NCBI GenBank assembly: GCA_018241665.1
Contig: JAFEDK010000001.1
Location: forward strand, 1 to 64,000
DNA length: 64,000 bases
Source of the DNA: Pseudomonadota bacterium
GTDB taxonomy: Bacteria > Pseudomonadota > Gammaproteobacteria > Burkholderiales > Rhodocyclaceae
Reading direction: 5' to 3'
Shown: one piece after another, positions 28,640-36,338 of the stretch
Numbering within the stretch: position 1 is the first letter of the stretch
How the letters are laid out: each line of letters begins with the position of its first letter
Made by a program: the position numbers and the translations under genes
The notes under the pieces: generated by a model
Database searches by the model: none
Told to the model about the DNA's origin: nothing
The model's input: only the letters and a program-made list of their open reading frames with translations

Positions 28640-30835
28640 TCAGGCCTTCAGCTCATCGGAGCGGAAGGGCAGGCGGGTCAGCCACTTGCCGGTGGCGGCG
28701 GCGATCGCATTGGCCACGGCCGGCGCCACCGGCGGCACGGCGGGTTCGCCGATGCCGGTCGGCTTCTCGGCGGACGGCACGATGTACACCTCGGTCTTCG
28801 GCATCTCGTTGATGCGGATCGGTGCGTACTCGCCGAAATTGCCCTGCTCCACGACGCCGTCCTTGAGGGTGATCTCGCCGTGCAGCGCGGCCGACAGCGC
28901 GAAACCCACCGAGCCTTCGACCTGGGCGCGGATCACGTCCGGGTTGATCGCCACGCCGCAATCCACCGCGGTGACGACGCGATCGACGCGCAGACTGCCG
29001 TCGGCCTGCACCGTCACCTCGGCCACCTGGGCCACGTAGGAGTGGAAGGACTCATGCACCGCCACCCCGCGGCCGCGGCGCTCGCCCGGCTTGCCCTTGG
29101 CCAGCGGCGTGCCCCAGCCGGCCTTCTCGGCGGCCAGACGCAGCACGCCGGCGTGGCGCGGATGCTTGTCGAGCAGCTTGAGGCGCAGGGCCACCGGATC
29201 CTGCTTCGACTCGGCCGCCAGCCGGTCGAGGAAGGTCTCGGTGGAGTAAGCGGTGTGCGTCGAGCCCACCGAGCGCCACCACAGGACGGGCACCGTGATG
29301 TCGCTGGGCGTGTGCAGTTCGACCTGCAGGTTGGGGATGCCGTAGGGCAGCGTCGCAGCGCCTTCCACCGACAGGCCATCGACGCCGTCCTTGATCATGA
29401 AGCCCTCGAAGGGCGAGCCCTTGGCGATGGACTGGCCGACCAGGCGATGGCGCCAGGCGCGGATCGAGCCGTCGGCGTTCAGCGCGGCCTCCATCGCATG
29501 GTGGAACTGCGGCCGGTAGTAGCCGCCCTTCGTGTCGTCCTCGCGCAGCCACACCATCTTGACCGGCGCGCGGGTGCCGGCCGCCTTGACGATGGAGGCG
29601 GCTTCCTTGACGTAGTCGGAGTCCTTGCAGGCGCGCCGTCCGAAGCTGCCGCCGGCGTAAAGCATGTGGATGCTCACCTTCTCGGGCGGCAGGCCGAACA
29701 GGGCCGCCAGATTGGCCTGATCCACGGTCTGGAACTGCTCGCCGTTCCACACTTCGAGGCTGTCGCCGGTGAATTGCACGACGCAGTTCAACGGCTCCAT
29801 CGCGGCGTGGGCGAGGTAGGGGAAGTCGTAGCTGGCCTTGACGACCTTGGCGGCACCGGCCAGGGCGGCATCCCCGTCACCGTCCTTGCGGGCGATCAGG
29901 CCGGGGGTCTGGGCCAGTTCATGGTAGCGGACGAAGATCTCCTCACTACCGAGCTTGAAGGCAGCGCTGTCGTCCCATTCGACGCTCAGCGCATCGCGGC
30001 CCTTCTTGGCGCTCCAGGTGTCCTTGGCGAGTACCGCGACGCCACCGGGAATCGCCACCACATCGACGACGCCCTTGATCGCCTTGGTCTTGCTGGCGTC
30101 GAAGGACTTGACCTTGCCGCCGAAGCGCGGCGGATGGGCGACCACCGCCACCAGCATGCCCGGCAGATGGACGTCCTGGGTGAACTGGGCCGTGCCATTG
30201 GTCTTGGCGAAACTGTCCTTGCGCGGCGCGTGCTTGCCGACGAGGCGGAAATCCTTCGGGTCCTTGAGGGGCACGGTGGCCGGCACGGCCTCGGCGGCGG
30301 CCGCTTCGGCCAGCTCGCCGAAGGTCGCCTTGCGCTTGCTGGCTGCGTGGGACACGACGCCGTCGCGCACACTGATCTCGGCGGCCGGCACATTCCAGCG
30401 CTTGGCGGCAGCGGCGACGAGCATCGCCCGCGCCACGGCGCCGGTCTGGCGCAGCTGCTCCCAGGAATTGGCCATCGCGGTGCTGCCGCCGGTGCCCTGC
30501 ATCGGGCCGAAGGCCAGGTTGTTGTAGCGCTTGGCGTCGGCCGGCGCGCCATCGACACGCACCTGGGCCCAGGCGGCGTCGAGTTCCTCGGCGACGATGG
30601 TGGCCAGCCCAGTGTAGGTGCCCTGCCCCATTTCCAGGTGCTTGGAGATCACCGTCACCGAGTTGTCGGCGCCGATGCTCAGGAAGGGGGTCGGTTCGAA
30701 CGCTGCGGCAGAACCGGCTGCGGTGACCGTCTTTGCCCCCTTGGCGGCGAAGGCCGGCAGCGCCAGGCCGAGGGTCAGGCCGGCGGAACCCTCAAGAAAG
30801 TGGCGGCGGGAGAGGTTGTGAATGGCTTGGGTCAT
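28640..30835 (-). CDS. Molybdenum hydroxylase large subunit (IorB type)
   Basis: 731 residues. It begins with a twin-arginine signal (SRRHFLEGSAGLTLGLALPAFA), so the folded enzyme should go to the periplasm. The body is a xanthine-dehydrogenase-family molybdopterin-binding subunit of the isoquinoline 1-oxidoreductase beta type: HLEMGQGTYTG, GGSTAMANSW, GGSFGRRACKD and a late GIGEPAVPPVAPAVANAI with the active-site glutamate. There is no FAD subunit gene, so electrons probably pass through the small subunit's FeS clusters to a cytochrome or quinone. The substrate (aldehyde or N-heterocycle) is unknown. Confidence 0.88.
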   Translation of the reverse strand: MTQAIHNLSRRHFLEGSAGLTLGLALPAFAAKGAKTVTAAGSAAAFEPTPFLSIGADNSVTVISKHLEMGQGTYTGLATIVAEELDAAWAQVRVDGAPADAKRYNNLAFGPMQGTGGSTAMANSWEQLRQTGAVARAMLVAAAAKRWNVPAAEISVRDGVVSHAASKRKATFGELAEAAAAEAVPATVPLKDPKDFRLVGKHAPRKDSFAKTNGTAQFTQDVHLPGMLVAVVAHPPRFGGKVKSFDASKTKAIKGVVDVVAIPGGVAVLAKDTWSAKKGRDALSVEWDDSAAFKLGSEEIFVRYHELAQTPGLIARKDGDGDAALAGAAKVVKASYDFPYLAHAAMEPLNCVVQFTGDSLEVWNGEQFQTVDQANLAALFGLPPEKVSIHMLYAGGSFGRRACKDSDYVKEAASIVKAAGTRAPVKMVWLREDDTKGGYYRPQFHHAMEAALNADGSIRAWRHRLVGQSIAKGSPFEGFMIKDGVDGLSVEGAATLPYGIPNLQVELHTPSDITVPVLWWRSVGSTHTAYSTETFLDRLAAESKQDPVALRLKLLDKHPRHAGVLRLAAEKAGWGTPLAKGKPGERRGRGVAVHESFHSYVAQVAEVTVQADGSLRVDRVVTAVDCGVAINPDVIRAQVEGSVGFALSAALHGEITLKDGVVEQGNFGEYAPIRINEMPKTEVYIVPSAEKPTGIGEPAVPPVAPAVANAIAAATGKWLTRLPFRSDELKA

Positions 30836-30846
30836 ATCGTCTCTCC

Positions 30847-31305
30847 TCAGGCCAGCGCCCTGGCGGCTTCGTGGATGGCCGCGCGGATGCGCACGTAGGT
30901 GCCGCAGCGGCACAGGTTGCCGGCCATCGCAGCATCGATGTCGGCGTCGGTGGGGTTCTTCTTGGTCTTCAGCAGGCCCACGGCGCTCATGATCTGGCCG
31001 GACTGGCAGTAGCCGCACTGCACCACGTCGAGCTTGCGCCAGGCCTCCTGCACGGCCTTGCCGACGCGGGAGTTGTCGACAGCCTCGATGGTGGTGATCT
31101 TCTTGCCCGCCACGCTGGACACCGGGGTGATACAGGAGCGGGTCGGCTGGCCATCCACATGCACGGTACAGGCGCCGCACAGGCCGGCACCGCAGCCGAA
31201 CTTGGTGCCGGTGAGGAGGAGCGAATCGCGCAGGGTCCACAACAGCGGGGTGTCGGGGTCGACGTCGGCGCGCTGGGGCTTGCCGTTCACATTGAGCTGG
31301 ATCAT
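30847..31305 (-). CDS. 2Fe-2S small subunit of molybdenum hydroxylase (IorA type)
   Basis: 152 residues with two [2Fe-2S] sites. The plant-ferredoxin-like site has C38, C43, C46 and C58 ([16 protein letters not shown]), and the helical site has C97, C100, C132 and C134 ([13 protein letters not shown]). All eight ligands are present. It has no signal peptide and would be exported with the Tat-tagged large subunit. It is the first gene of the unit iorA-iorB-xdhC-mocA; element E3 lies just upstream. Confidence 0.92.
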   Translation of the reverse strand: MIQLNVNGKPQRADVDPDTPLLWTLRDSLLLTGTKFGCGAGLCGACTVHVDGQPTRSCITPVSSVAGKKITTIEAVDNSRVGKAVQEAWRKLDVVQCGYCQSGQIMSAVGLLKTKKNPTDADIDAAMAGNLCRCGTYVRIRAAIHEAARALA

Positions 31306-31342
31306 GGTCTATCTCCGTGGGGTTGCCGGATTGTTCTTTGGA

Positions 31343-31411
31343 CGTGGGGGCGAATTCATTCGCCCGCGGAGATCGATTGAGCCGCCAAGGGCGAATGAAT
31401 TCGCCCCCACG
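31343..31411. repeat. Palindromic element E3 (inverted pair)
   Basis: Two inverted copies of the 18-base palindrome (GGGCGAATTCATTCGCCC and GGGCGAATGAATTCGCCC), each extended outward to CGTGG / CCACG, around a 23-base spacer that starts GCGGAGATCGAT. The whole unit can fold as one long hairpin or two small ones. It lies between the divergent iorA and AraC-type genes, where it could affect their promoters. Confidence 0.93.
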
Positions 31412-31579
31412 GTCATCGGACTCCCGCCACCATGGACCAAAATGTAGCCCAGCCTCACCCGGAAGGCATTGCAGGATCCTGTGAGATTCTTGCCCAATCA
31501 TCCAGAATAGTGTCTCATCCACTGCAGGCCCGACGGGAAAACGATAACCTCGGGCACGTCGATGCAGGAGAATCAAACC

Positions 31580-32500
31580 ATGACCGGATCAGGCGCGCCC
31601 ACCCAGCCGGCGCCCTTCGCGCTCGACGCCTCACGTCTTGAGCTGGCCACGCTGATTGAACGATATTGCACCGCGGACGGCCCTAACCCGACGCCGATCA
31701 ACGGCCTCAGCCTGTTCCGTGCGTCGAGCACCAGCACGCCGATCTGCGCCGTCTATCGCTCGGTGCTGGCCGTCGCCGCCCAGGGCACCAAGCGCCTGAG
31801 CCTGGCTGACGAAGCCTTCCAGTACGACAGCCAGCATTACTTGATCACGTCGGTGGATCTGCCGGTGATCGGCCAGATCACCGAAGCCTCGCCGGAGCGC
31901 CCCTACCTGTGCGCGGTGTTCGACATGGACCCGCGCCGGATCGCCGAACTGGCCGGCTCCATGCAGCTGGCGCCGCTGCCGCCGGGGGCCGGCGCGCTCG
32001 GCCTCGGCGTCAGCCCGCTCACCGCCCCGGTGATGGACGCCTTCCTGCGCCTGGTGCGCCTGCTCGACACGCCGGACGACATCCCGGTGCTGGCCCCGCT
32101 GCGCGAACAGGAACTGCTCTACCGCCTGCTCACCGGCGCCCAGGGCCAGCGCCTGCGCAGCATCGCCGCCACCGACAGCCAGGGCCACCGCACCGCCCGT
32201 GCCATCGACTGGATCAAGGGCAACTTCGACCAGCCTTTGTCCATCGATGCGCTGGCCGACGCGGTCAATATGAGCAAGTCGTCCCTGCACCACCACTTCA
32301 AAGCGCTGACGGCGATGAGCCCGCTGCAGTACCAGAAGCAGATCCGCCTGCAGGAGGCGCGCAAGATGATGCTCACCGAGGCCGTCGACGCCGCCACCGT
32401 CGCGCGCCGGGTCGGCTACGAAAGCCCGTCCCAATTCAGCCGCGAATACCGCCGCCTGTTCGGCGCCCCGCCACTGCGGGACATCGCACGGATGCGTTGA
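31580..32500 (+). CDS. AraC-family transcriptional regulator
   Basis: 306 residues. The N-terminal domain (PINGLSLFRASSTSTPICAVYRSVL) is the PF06719 type of AraC ligand-binding domain, and the C-terminus has two helix-turn-helix motifs (LADAVNMSKSSLHHHFKALT and VARRVGYESPSQFSREYRRLFG). AGGAG at 31566-31570 lies 9 bases before the ATG at 31580; an upstream ATG at 31562 is less likely. Divergent orientation to the molybdenum hydroxylase operon makes that operon its likely target. Relatives often sense aldehydes, alcohols or redox-cycling compounds. Confidence 0.88.
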   Translation: MTGSGAPTQPAPFALDASRLELATLIERYCTADGPNPTPINGLSLFRASSTSTPICAVYRSVLAVAAQGTKRLSLADEAFQYDSQHYLITSVDLPVIGQITEASPERPYLCAVFDMDPRRIAELAGSMQLAPLPPGAGALGLGVSPLTAPVMDAFLRLVRLLDTPDDIPVLAPLREQELLYRLLTGAQGQRLRSIAATDSQGHRTARAIDWIKGNFDQPLSIDALADAVNMSKSSLHHHFKALTAMSPLQYQKQIRLQEARKMMLTEAVDAATVARRVGYESPSQFSREYRRLFGAPPLRDIARMR

Positions 32501-32507
32501 ATCCACC

Positions 32508-32539
32508 GGGGCCTGTGGGGGCTGGGGCCTGTGGGGGCG
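32508..32539. repeat. Two 16-bp tandem units at the edge of E4
   Basis: GGGGCCTGTGGGGGCT followed by GGGGCCTGTGGGGGCG. The second unit runs into the left arm of element E4, so the element's edge is duplicated. Confidence 0.85.
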
Positions 32540-32597
32540 AATTCATTCGCCCTCGGACTCCGATGGGCCTCTGAAGGGCGAATGAATTCGCCCCCAC
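32531..32597. repeat. Palindromic element E4 (inverted pair)
   Basis: Left palindrome 32531-32552 and inverted right palindrome 32576-32597 around a 23-base spacer starting TCGGACTCCGATG. It stands between the convergent AraC-type and DUF2252 genes. Confidence 0.93.
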
Positions 32598-32628
32598 GGC
32601 CACCTGGAACGGAGGATGACTACGCACA

Positions 32629-32653
32629 GGGCGAATCAATCCACCCCTACAGG
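32629..32653. repeat. Decayed copy of the palindrome arm
   Basis: GGGCGAATCAATCCACCCCT followed by ACAGG matches the right arm of the element family with several substitutions. The stop codon of the DUF2252 gene (32636-32638) lies inside it, so the last residues of that protein (about GVD) are encoded by the relic. Confidence 0.65.
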
Positions 32654-33844
32654 AAACGCCCCGTCATCATAGGCTTCACAGTACGTCTTCCAGTCTTTGC
32701 GCAGCCGGTCGCTGCATTCGTCGGCCGCCCCCTGCAGTGCCTTGCGCCACTTGCCGGCACCGAAGTCGATGAGCGCATCGGCAATCGCCGAGCCGCTACG
32801 CCCGCTGCTGCGTAACTGGGCGCTGGCGACGATGGCCCCCATCGTGCCGACGACGCCGCGGATGGCCTCGAAACCGGAACGAGACTCCTCCAGCACGACC
32901 CGGTCCTCGGTCGGCTGCAGACCGCGCAGGATGTAGGAGCGCTTGCCCATCCTGACCGGCTGCAGGAAGGCCATCGACACCGCCTGCATGCGCCGCTGCA
33001 CCGCCACGACCCGCGCGGCCTCGGACTTCCAGGCCGGCTGCGGCGTCTTCAGATAGGGCGCCAACGACGAGGGCAGCGCCTCCTTCAGATCGAGCAGGTA
33101 GTTGCCGTCCAGCGAGCCCTTGCCGCGGACCAGGATCACGAAGCGATCCACGCCCAGGCTGCCGTTGCCGGCGATCCGCCGGGCCACGTCGAGCACCTCG
33201 TAGAAGCGCGGGTCGGCCTGGGACTCGGCCAGTTCGCCGATCAGCTTGGTGACCTTGTCGCGCTGCTTGTCGGTAACCGGCAAGGCCTTGCCATTGTCCA
33301 GGCGTAACTGACGGCGCTTGCCCTTGAGCACCGTCCGCCCGTCCAAAAAGGCCGGACGCAGCCGCCCATGCAAGCCATCGAGGAGATGGCGGACCAGGCC
33401 GCTGGCGGTGTCGCGCTCGACCCAGCCGGCCTTGCCGGCAACCAGCGTGGCCCGGTAGGCATCGAGGAATTCGTCGCACAGTTCGCCGGCCTGCTTCTTC
33501 TTCACCTCCATCGACGCGGCACCGATCTGCACGCTGCTCAGGAGGCGCACCAGATCCCAACTGGCCGGCGCCAGCGCGGACTCGTCGAAATCATTGAGGT
33601 CGAAATAGACCAGCCGGTTGTCGCCCTTGTAGCTACCGAAGTTCTGCAGATGCAGGTCGCCGCAGCTCCACACCGGCGGCGCGGTGGCAAACAGCGGCTC
33701 ATCCGGCAGACGCTGGTAGAACAGGTGGCAGGTACCGCGCAGGAAGACGAAGGCGCTCGCCCGCATGTTGCGGTACTTGAGCACCAGGCGCTGCGGGTCG
33801 CGGCCGGCATTGAAGTCCAGGATCTGCTCGACGACGTCGCTCAT
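32636..33844 (-). CDS. DUF2252 family protein
   Basis: 402 residues. It has family segments MRASAFVFLRGTCHLFY, SCGDLHLQNFGSY and YFDLNDFDE: the GDLHLQNFG and FDLNDFD motifs resemble the catalytic loop and metal-binding Asp of aminoglycoside-phosphotransferase-like kinases. Its function is not established. The second ATG (33844) is chosen because GGGGA stands 7 bases before it; 33850 is the alternative. The C-terminus runs into a decayed repeat. Confidence 0.82.
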   Translation of the reverse strand: MSDVVEQILDFNAGRDPQRLVLKYRNMRASAFVFLRGTCHLFYQRLPDEPLFATAPPVWSCGDLHLQNFGSYKGDNRLVYFDLNDFDESALAPASWDLVRLLSSVQIGAASMEVKKKQAGELCDEFLDAYRATLVAGKAGWVERDTASGLVRHLLDGLHGRLRPAFLDGRTVLKGKRRQLRLDNGKALPVTDKQRDKVTKLIGELAESQADPRFYEVLDVARRIAGNGSLGVDRFVILVRGKGSLDGNYLLDLKEALPSSLAPYLKTPQPAWKSEAARVVAVQRRMQAVSMAFLQPVRMGKRSYILRGLQPTEDRVVLEESRSGFEAIRGVVGTMGAIVASAQLRSSGRSGSAIADALIDFGAGKWRKALQGAADECSDRLRKDWKTYCEAYDDGAFPVGVD

Positions 33845-33901
33845 GACCATTTCCCCGTGCTCATCAAACCACGCAGCATACGCCTGCCGCCCCAGACGCC
33901 C

Positions 33902-34366
33902 CTAGTGGCGATGCCCATCGTCGGGCAGGTCGTGGGGCTGGCGCGCTGGCGGCGACTTCTCCATCAGTTTCATGCGGGCGATACGCACCTCGCAGTCGCC
34001 GGGCACCGTTGCGCACAGGCTGGCGTCGTCGATGCGCAGCTTCTTCTGCGTGGCACGGAAGCGCTGCAGGAAGGCCAACGCGGTGTCCTGCGCGCCGCGC
34101 ATGCCGAGGCGCGCCGAATTGAGGGCGCCGACGAAACCGAAATACTCGATGCCCAGGCGCCGCGGCCCGGCCTTCTTCTCCTCGGCGAGCAGCCCCGTCA
34201 GGCAGGCTTCGTAGGCATGGGTGTCATGGTGGATCAACCGGTAGCAGCGCCCCTGGGCGTCCAGCGCGGCCTCGGCAATCCGGCCCGGCAATGCGGGATC
34301 GGGGGCTCCGGCGATGGCGGCCGGCAGGCCTAGCGCCAGCAGGAAGGCAAGCAGATGTCTCAACAC
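33902..34366 (-). CDS. Hypothetical exported protein
   Basis: 154 residues starting with a signal peptide (LLAFLLALGLPAAIAGA). The mature part is mostly helical with four cysteines (GRCY, EACL, SLCA, GDCE) and ends in a His/Asp-rich HDLPDDGHRH tail that could bind metal. No family recognised. It lies 86 bases after the 5'-nucleotidase gene in the same direction, with a likely terminator between. Confidence 0.6.
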   Translation of the reverse strand: MLRHLLAFLLALGLPAAIAGAPDPALPGRIAEAALDAQGRCYRLIHHDTHAYEACLTGLLAEEKKAGPRRLGIEYFGFVGALNSARLGMRGAQDTALAFLQRFRATQKKLRIDDASLCATVPGDCEVRIARMKLMEKSPPARQPHDLPDDGHRH

Positions 34367-34379
34367 GGAATCAGTCCCT

Positions 34380-34411
34380 CAAAACAAGCCGGGGCGACAA
34401 CGCCGCCCCGG
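34380..34411 (-). terminator. Candidate terminator after the 5'-nucleotidase gene
   Basis: CCGGGGC and GCCCCGG form a 7-bp stem (34389-34411), followed on the minus strand by the T-rich tail CTTGTTTTG. Confidence 0.5.
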
Positions 34412-34452
34412 TCGAAAAGGCCGGCACGCGGCCGGCTCCAAGATCCTTGTTA

Positions 34453-36255
34453 TCAGTTCAGGCGGGTGACGCGCGGTGCCGGCGGCGCCAGGTTGAGGTT
34501 CTTCTTCATGAAGCCGACGAAGGCGTCGATGTCGATGACGCCGCTGTTGGTGACGTTGGTGCCACTGGTGGTGACCACCGAGAAGTTGTCGCCCGGGCCG
34601 GGGGCCATGAAACTGTTGAGCGTGACCCGGTAGGTCTTGCCCATGTCCATCGCCACGCCGTTGAGCTTGAGGGAGCCGGCCACCACCCGGTTGCCGCTGC
34701 CGACCGCGGCGCCAGCTGGCCTGGCGGCGTCCCAGCTGTAGCTGAACGTGTTGCTCGGCTGGAGCATGCGGCCACAACCGTTGGCTCCGGTCTTGGCGGA
34801 ACAGTTGGGCGCCTCCCACTGCTGTTCCAGCAGGCGGACGATCTGCGCGCCGGTGAGATCCACGGTGGCCAGCGTGTTGCCGAAGGGCGCCACGGTGAGC
34901 AGGTCGCCATAGGTGACCGCGCCGCCGTTCTTGTAGATCAGGTCAGCACGCACGCCGCCCGGATTGATGAAGGCAATGTCGGCCTGCGGACCGCCGGACA
35001 GGTACACGTCGGCCATCACGTCGCCCATCGGGCCTTCGGCGGTTTCGTCGCGGGTCGGCGTGGCGGTGTTGGAGAGCAGGGCCCGCTTGATGTCGGCAGT
35101 GATCGAGCCAACCACCTGGTTCTTCAGCGTGGCTGCGAGACTCACGTAGGACTGCACCGCGGCGTCGATGGCGGCGTCCTTGGCGAGGATCGCGTAGCCG
35201 GTCGGCGCCGAGGTGTTGAGGTCGTTGATGACCGGCACGCTGTTGGCTGCCACGCTGGTGACGCCCCTGCCCGGCACGATGGTCAAGTTGATGTCGGTGA
35301 CCGCGCTGCCGTAGAAGCCGGTGGAGGTCAGCAGCTTGCCGTTGCGCTTGCAGACGTATTCCTGGTGCGTATGGCCACTGACCACCACGTCCACGTCCTT
35401 GCCGAGGGCATCGACGACGGGAAGGATGTCGCCGGACAGGTTCGGGCAGCTCTGGTCATTGAGGGTGGACGCCGTGGTCTGGCCGCCCTGGTGGATCAGC
35501 ACCACCACCGCATCGACGCCGTCCTTCTTGAGCTGGGCAGCGTAGCTGTTGATGGTGGTCGCCTCGTCGAGGAAGTTCAGGCCGGCAACACCGGTGGAGG
35601 TCACCACCGCCGGCGTGCCCTTCAGGGTCAGGCCGATGAAGCCCACCGAGGCCTTGCCGAACTTCTTCACGTAGGTCGCCGCAAACAGGGTCTTGCCGCT
35701 GGCGGCATCCACCACGTTGGCCGACAGCCACTTGTAGCTGGCCCCCGGGAAGACGCCGCCGTTGATGCAGGTGTCCTTGCCGACGGTGCCGCCGACGTAG
35801 CAGCCGCCATTCTGCAGGCGCTGCAGCTCGCCCTTGCCGTGGTCGAACTCGTGGTTGCCGACCGAAGTCACTTCGAGGCCGATCTGGTTGAGGATGTCCA
35901 CGGTGGCTTCGTCGTGGGTCAGCGTGGAGGTGACCGGCGACGCGCCGACCATGTCGCCGGCGCCGACGACGATGCTGTTGGCGTTGCTGGCCCTGAGCTG
36001 TTTGATCAGTGTCGCCAGGTAGGCGGCGCCGCCCGTGCGCACGGTGGTGCCGGCGGCATTGGCCGGGTCCTTCAGCACCACGGAGCCGCCGTTGTTGGCG
36101 GCCGGCACTTCGATGTTGCCGTGGAAATCGTTCATCGCAATCACCTTGACGGTGACCGGATCGGGCAGACTGCTGGAGCTGCCGCCGCAAGCCGCCAGCG
36201 CCAGTACGGAACTCGCCGCCAACCCGGCGGCGAGCTTCTTGACAGGGAATTGCAT
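34453..36255 (-). CDS. 5'-nucleotidase / UshA-like lipoprotein
   Basis: 600 residues. A lipoprotein signal (ASSVLALAAC) anchors it in the envelope. The N-terminal calcineurin-like domain has all metal motifs: AMNDFHGN, GAGDMVGAS, GNHEFDHG and SGHTHQEY. The C-terminal 5'-nucleotidase substrate domain has GGVRADLIY and TYRVTLNSFMAPGPGDNF. It should hydrolyse nucleotides or UDP-sugars in the periplasm for phosphate/nucleoside scavenging. The ATG at 36255 follows a GAGGA site; a longer frame from 36312 lacks a binding site. Confidence 0.9.
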   Translation of the reverse strand: MQFPVKKLAAGLAASSVLALAACGGSSSSLPDPVTVKVIAMNDFHGNIEVPAANNGGSVVLKDPANAAGTTVRTGGAAYLATLIKQLRASNANSIVVGAGDMVGASPVTSTLTHDEATVDILNQIGLEVTSVGNHEFDHGKGELQRLQNGGCYVGGTVGKDTCINGGVFPGASYKWLSANVVDAASGKTLFAATYVKKFGKASVGFIGLTLKGTPAVVTSTGVAGLNFLDEATTINSYAAQLKKDGVDAVVVLIHQGGQTTASTLNDQSCPNLSGDILPVVDALGKDVDVVVSGHTHQEYVCKRNGKLLTSTGFYGSAVTDINLTIVPGRGVTSVAANSVPVINDLNTSAPTGYAILAKDAAIDAAVQSYVSLAATLKNQVVGSITADIKRALLSNTATPTRDETAEGPMGDVMADVYLSGGPQADIAFINPGGVRADLIYKNGGAVTYGDLLTVAPFGNTLATVDLTGAQIVRLLEQQWEAPNCSAKTGANGCGRMLQPSNTFSYSWDAARPAGAAVGSGNRVVAGSLKLNGVAMDMGKTYRVTLNSFMAPGPGDNFSVVTTSGTNVTNSGVIDIDAFVGFMKKNLNLAPPAPRVTRLN

Positions 36256-36338
36256 GGTCTTCCTCGGAAGGTCGGGGGGCACCCGCAACCTTGCCGAAGG
36301 AATATGACCCACCGATTAAGACAACCTGCTTGGGGTCT

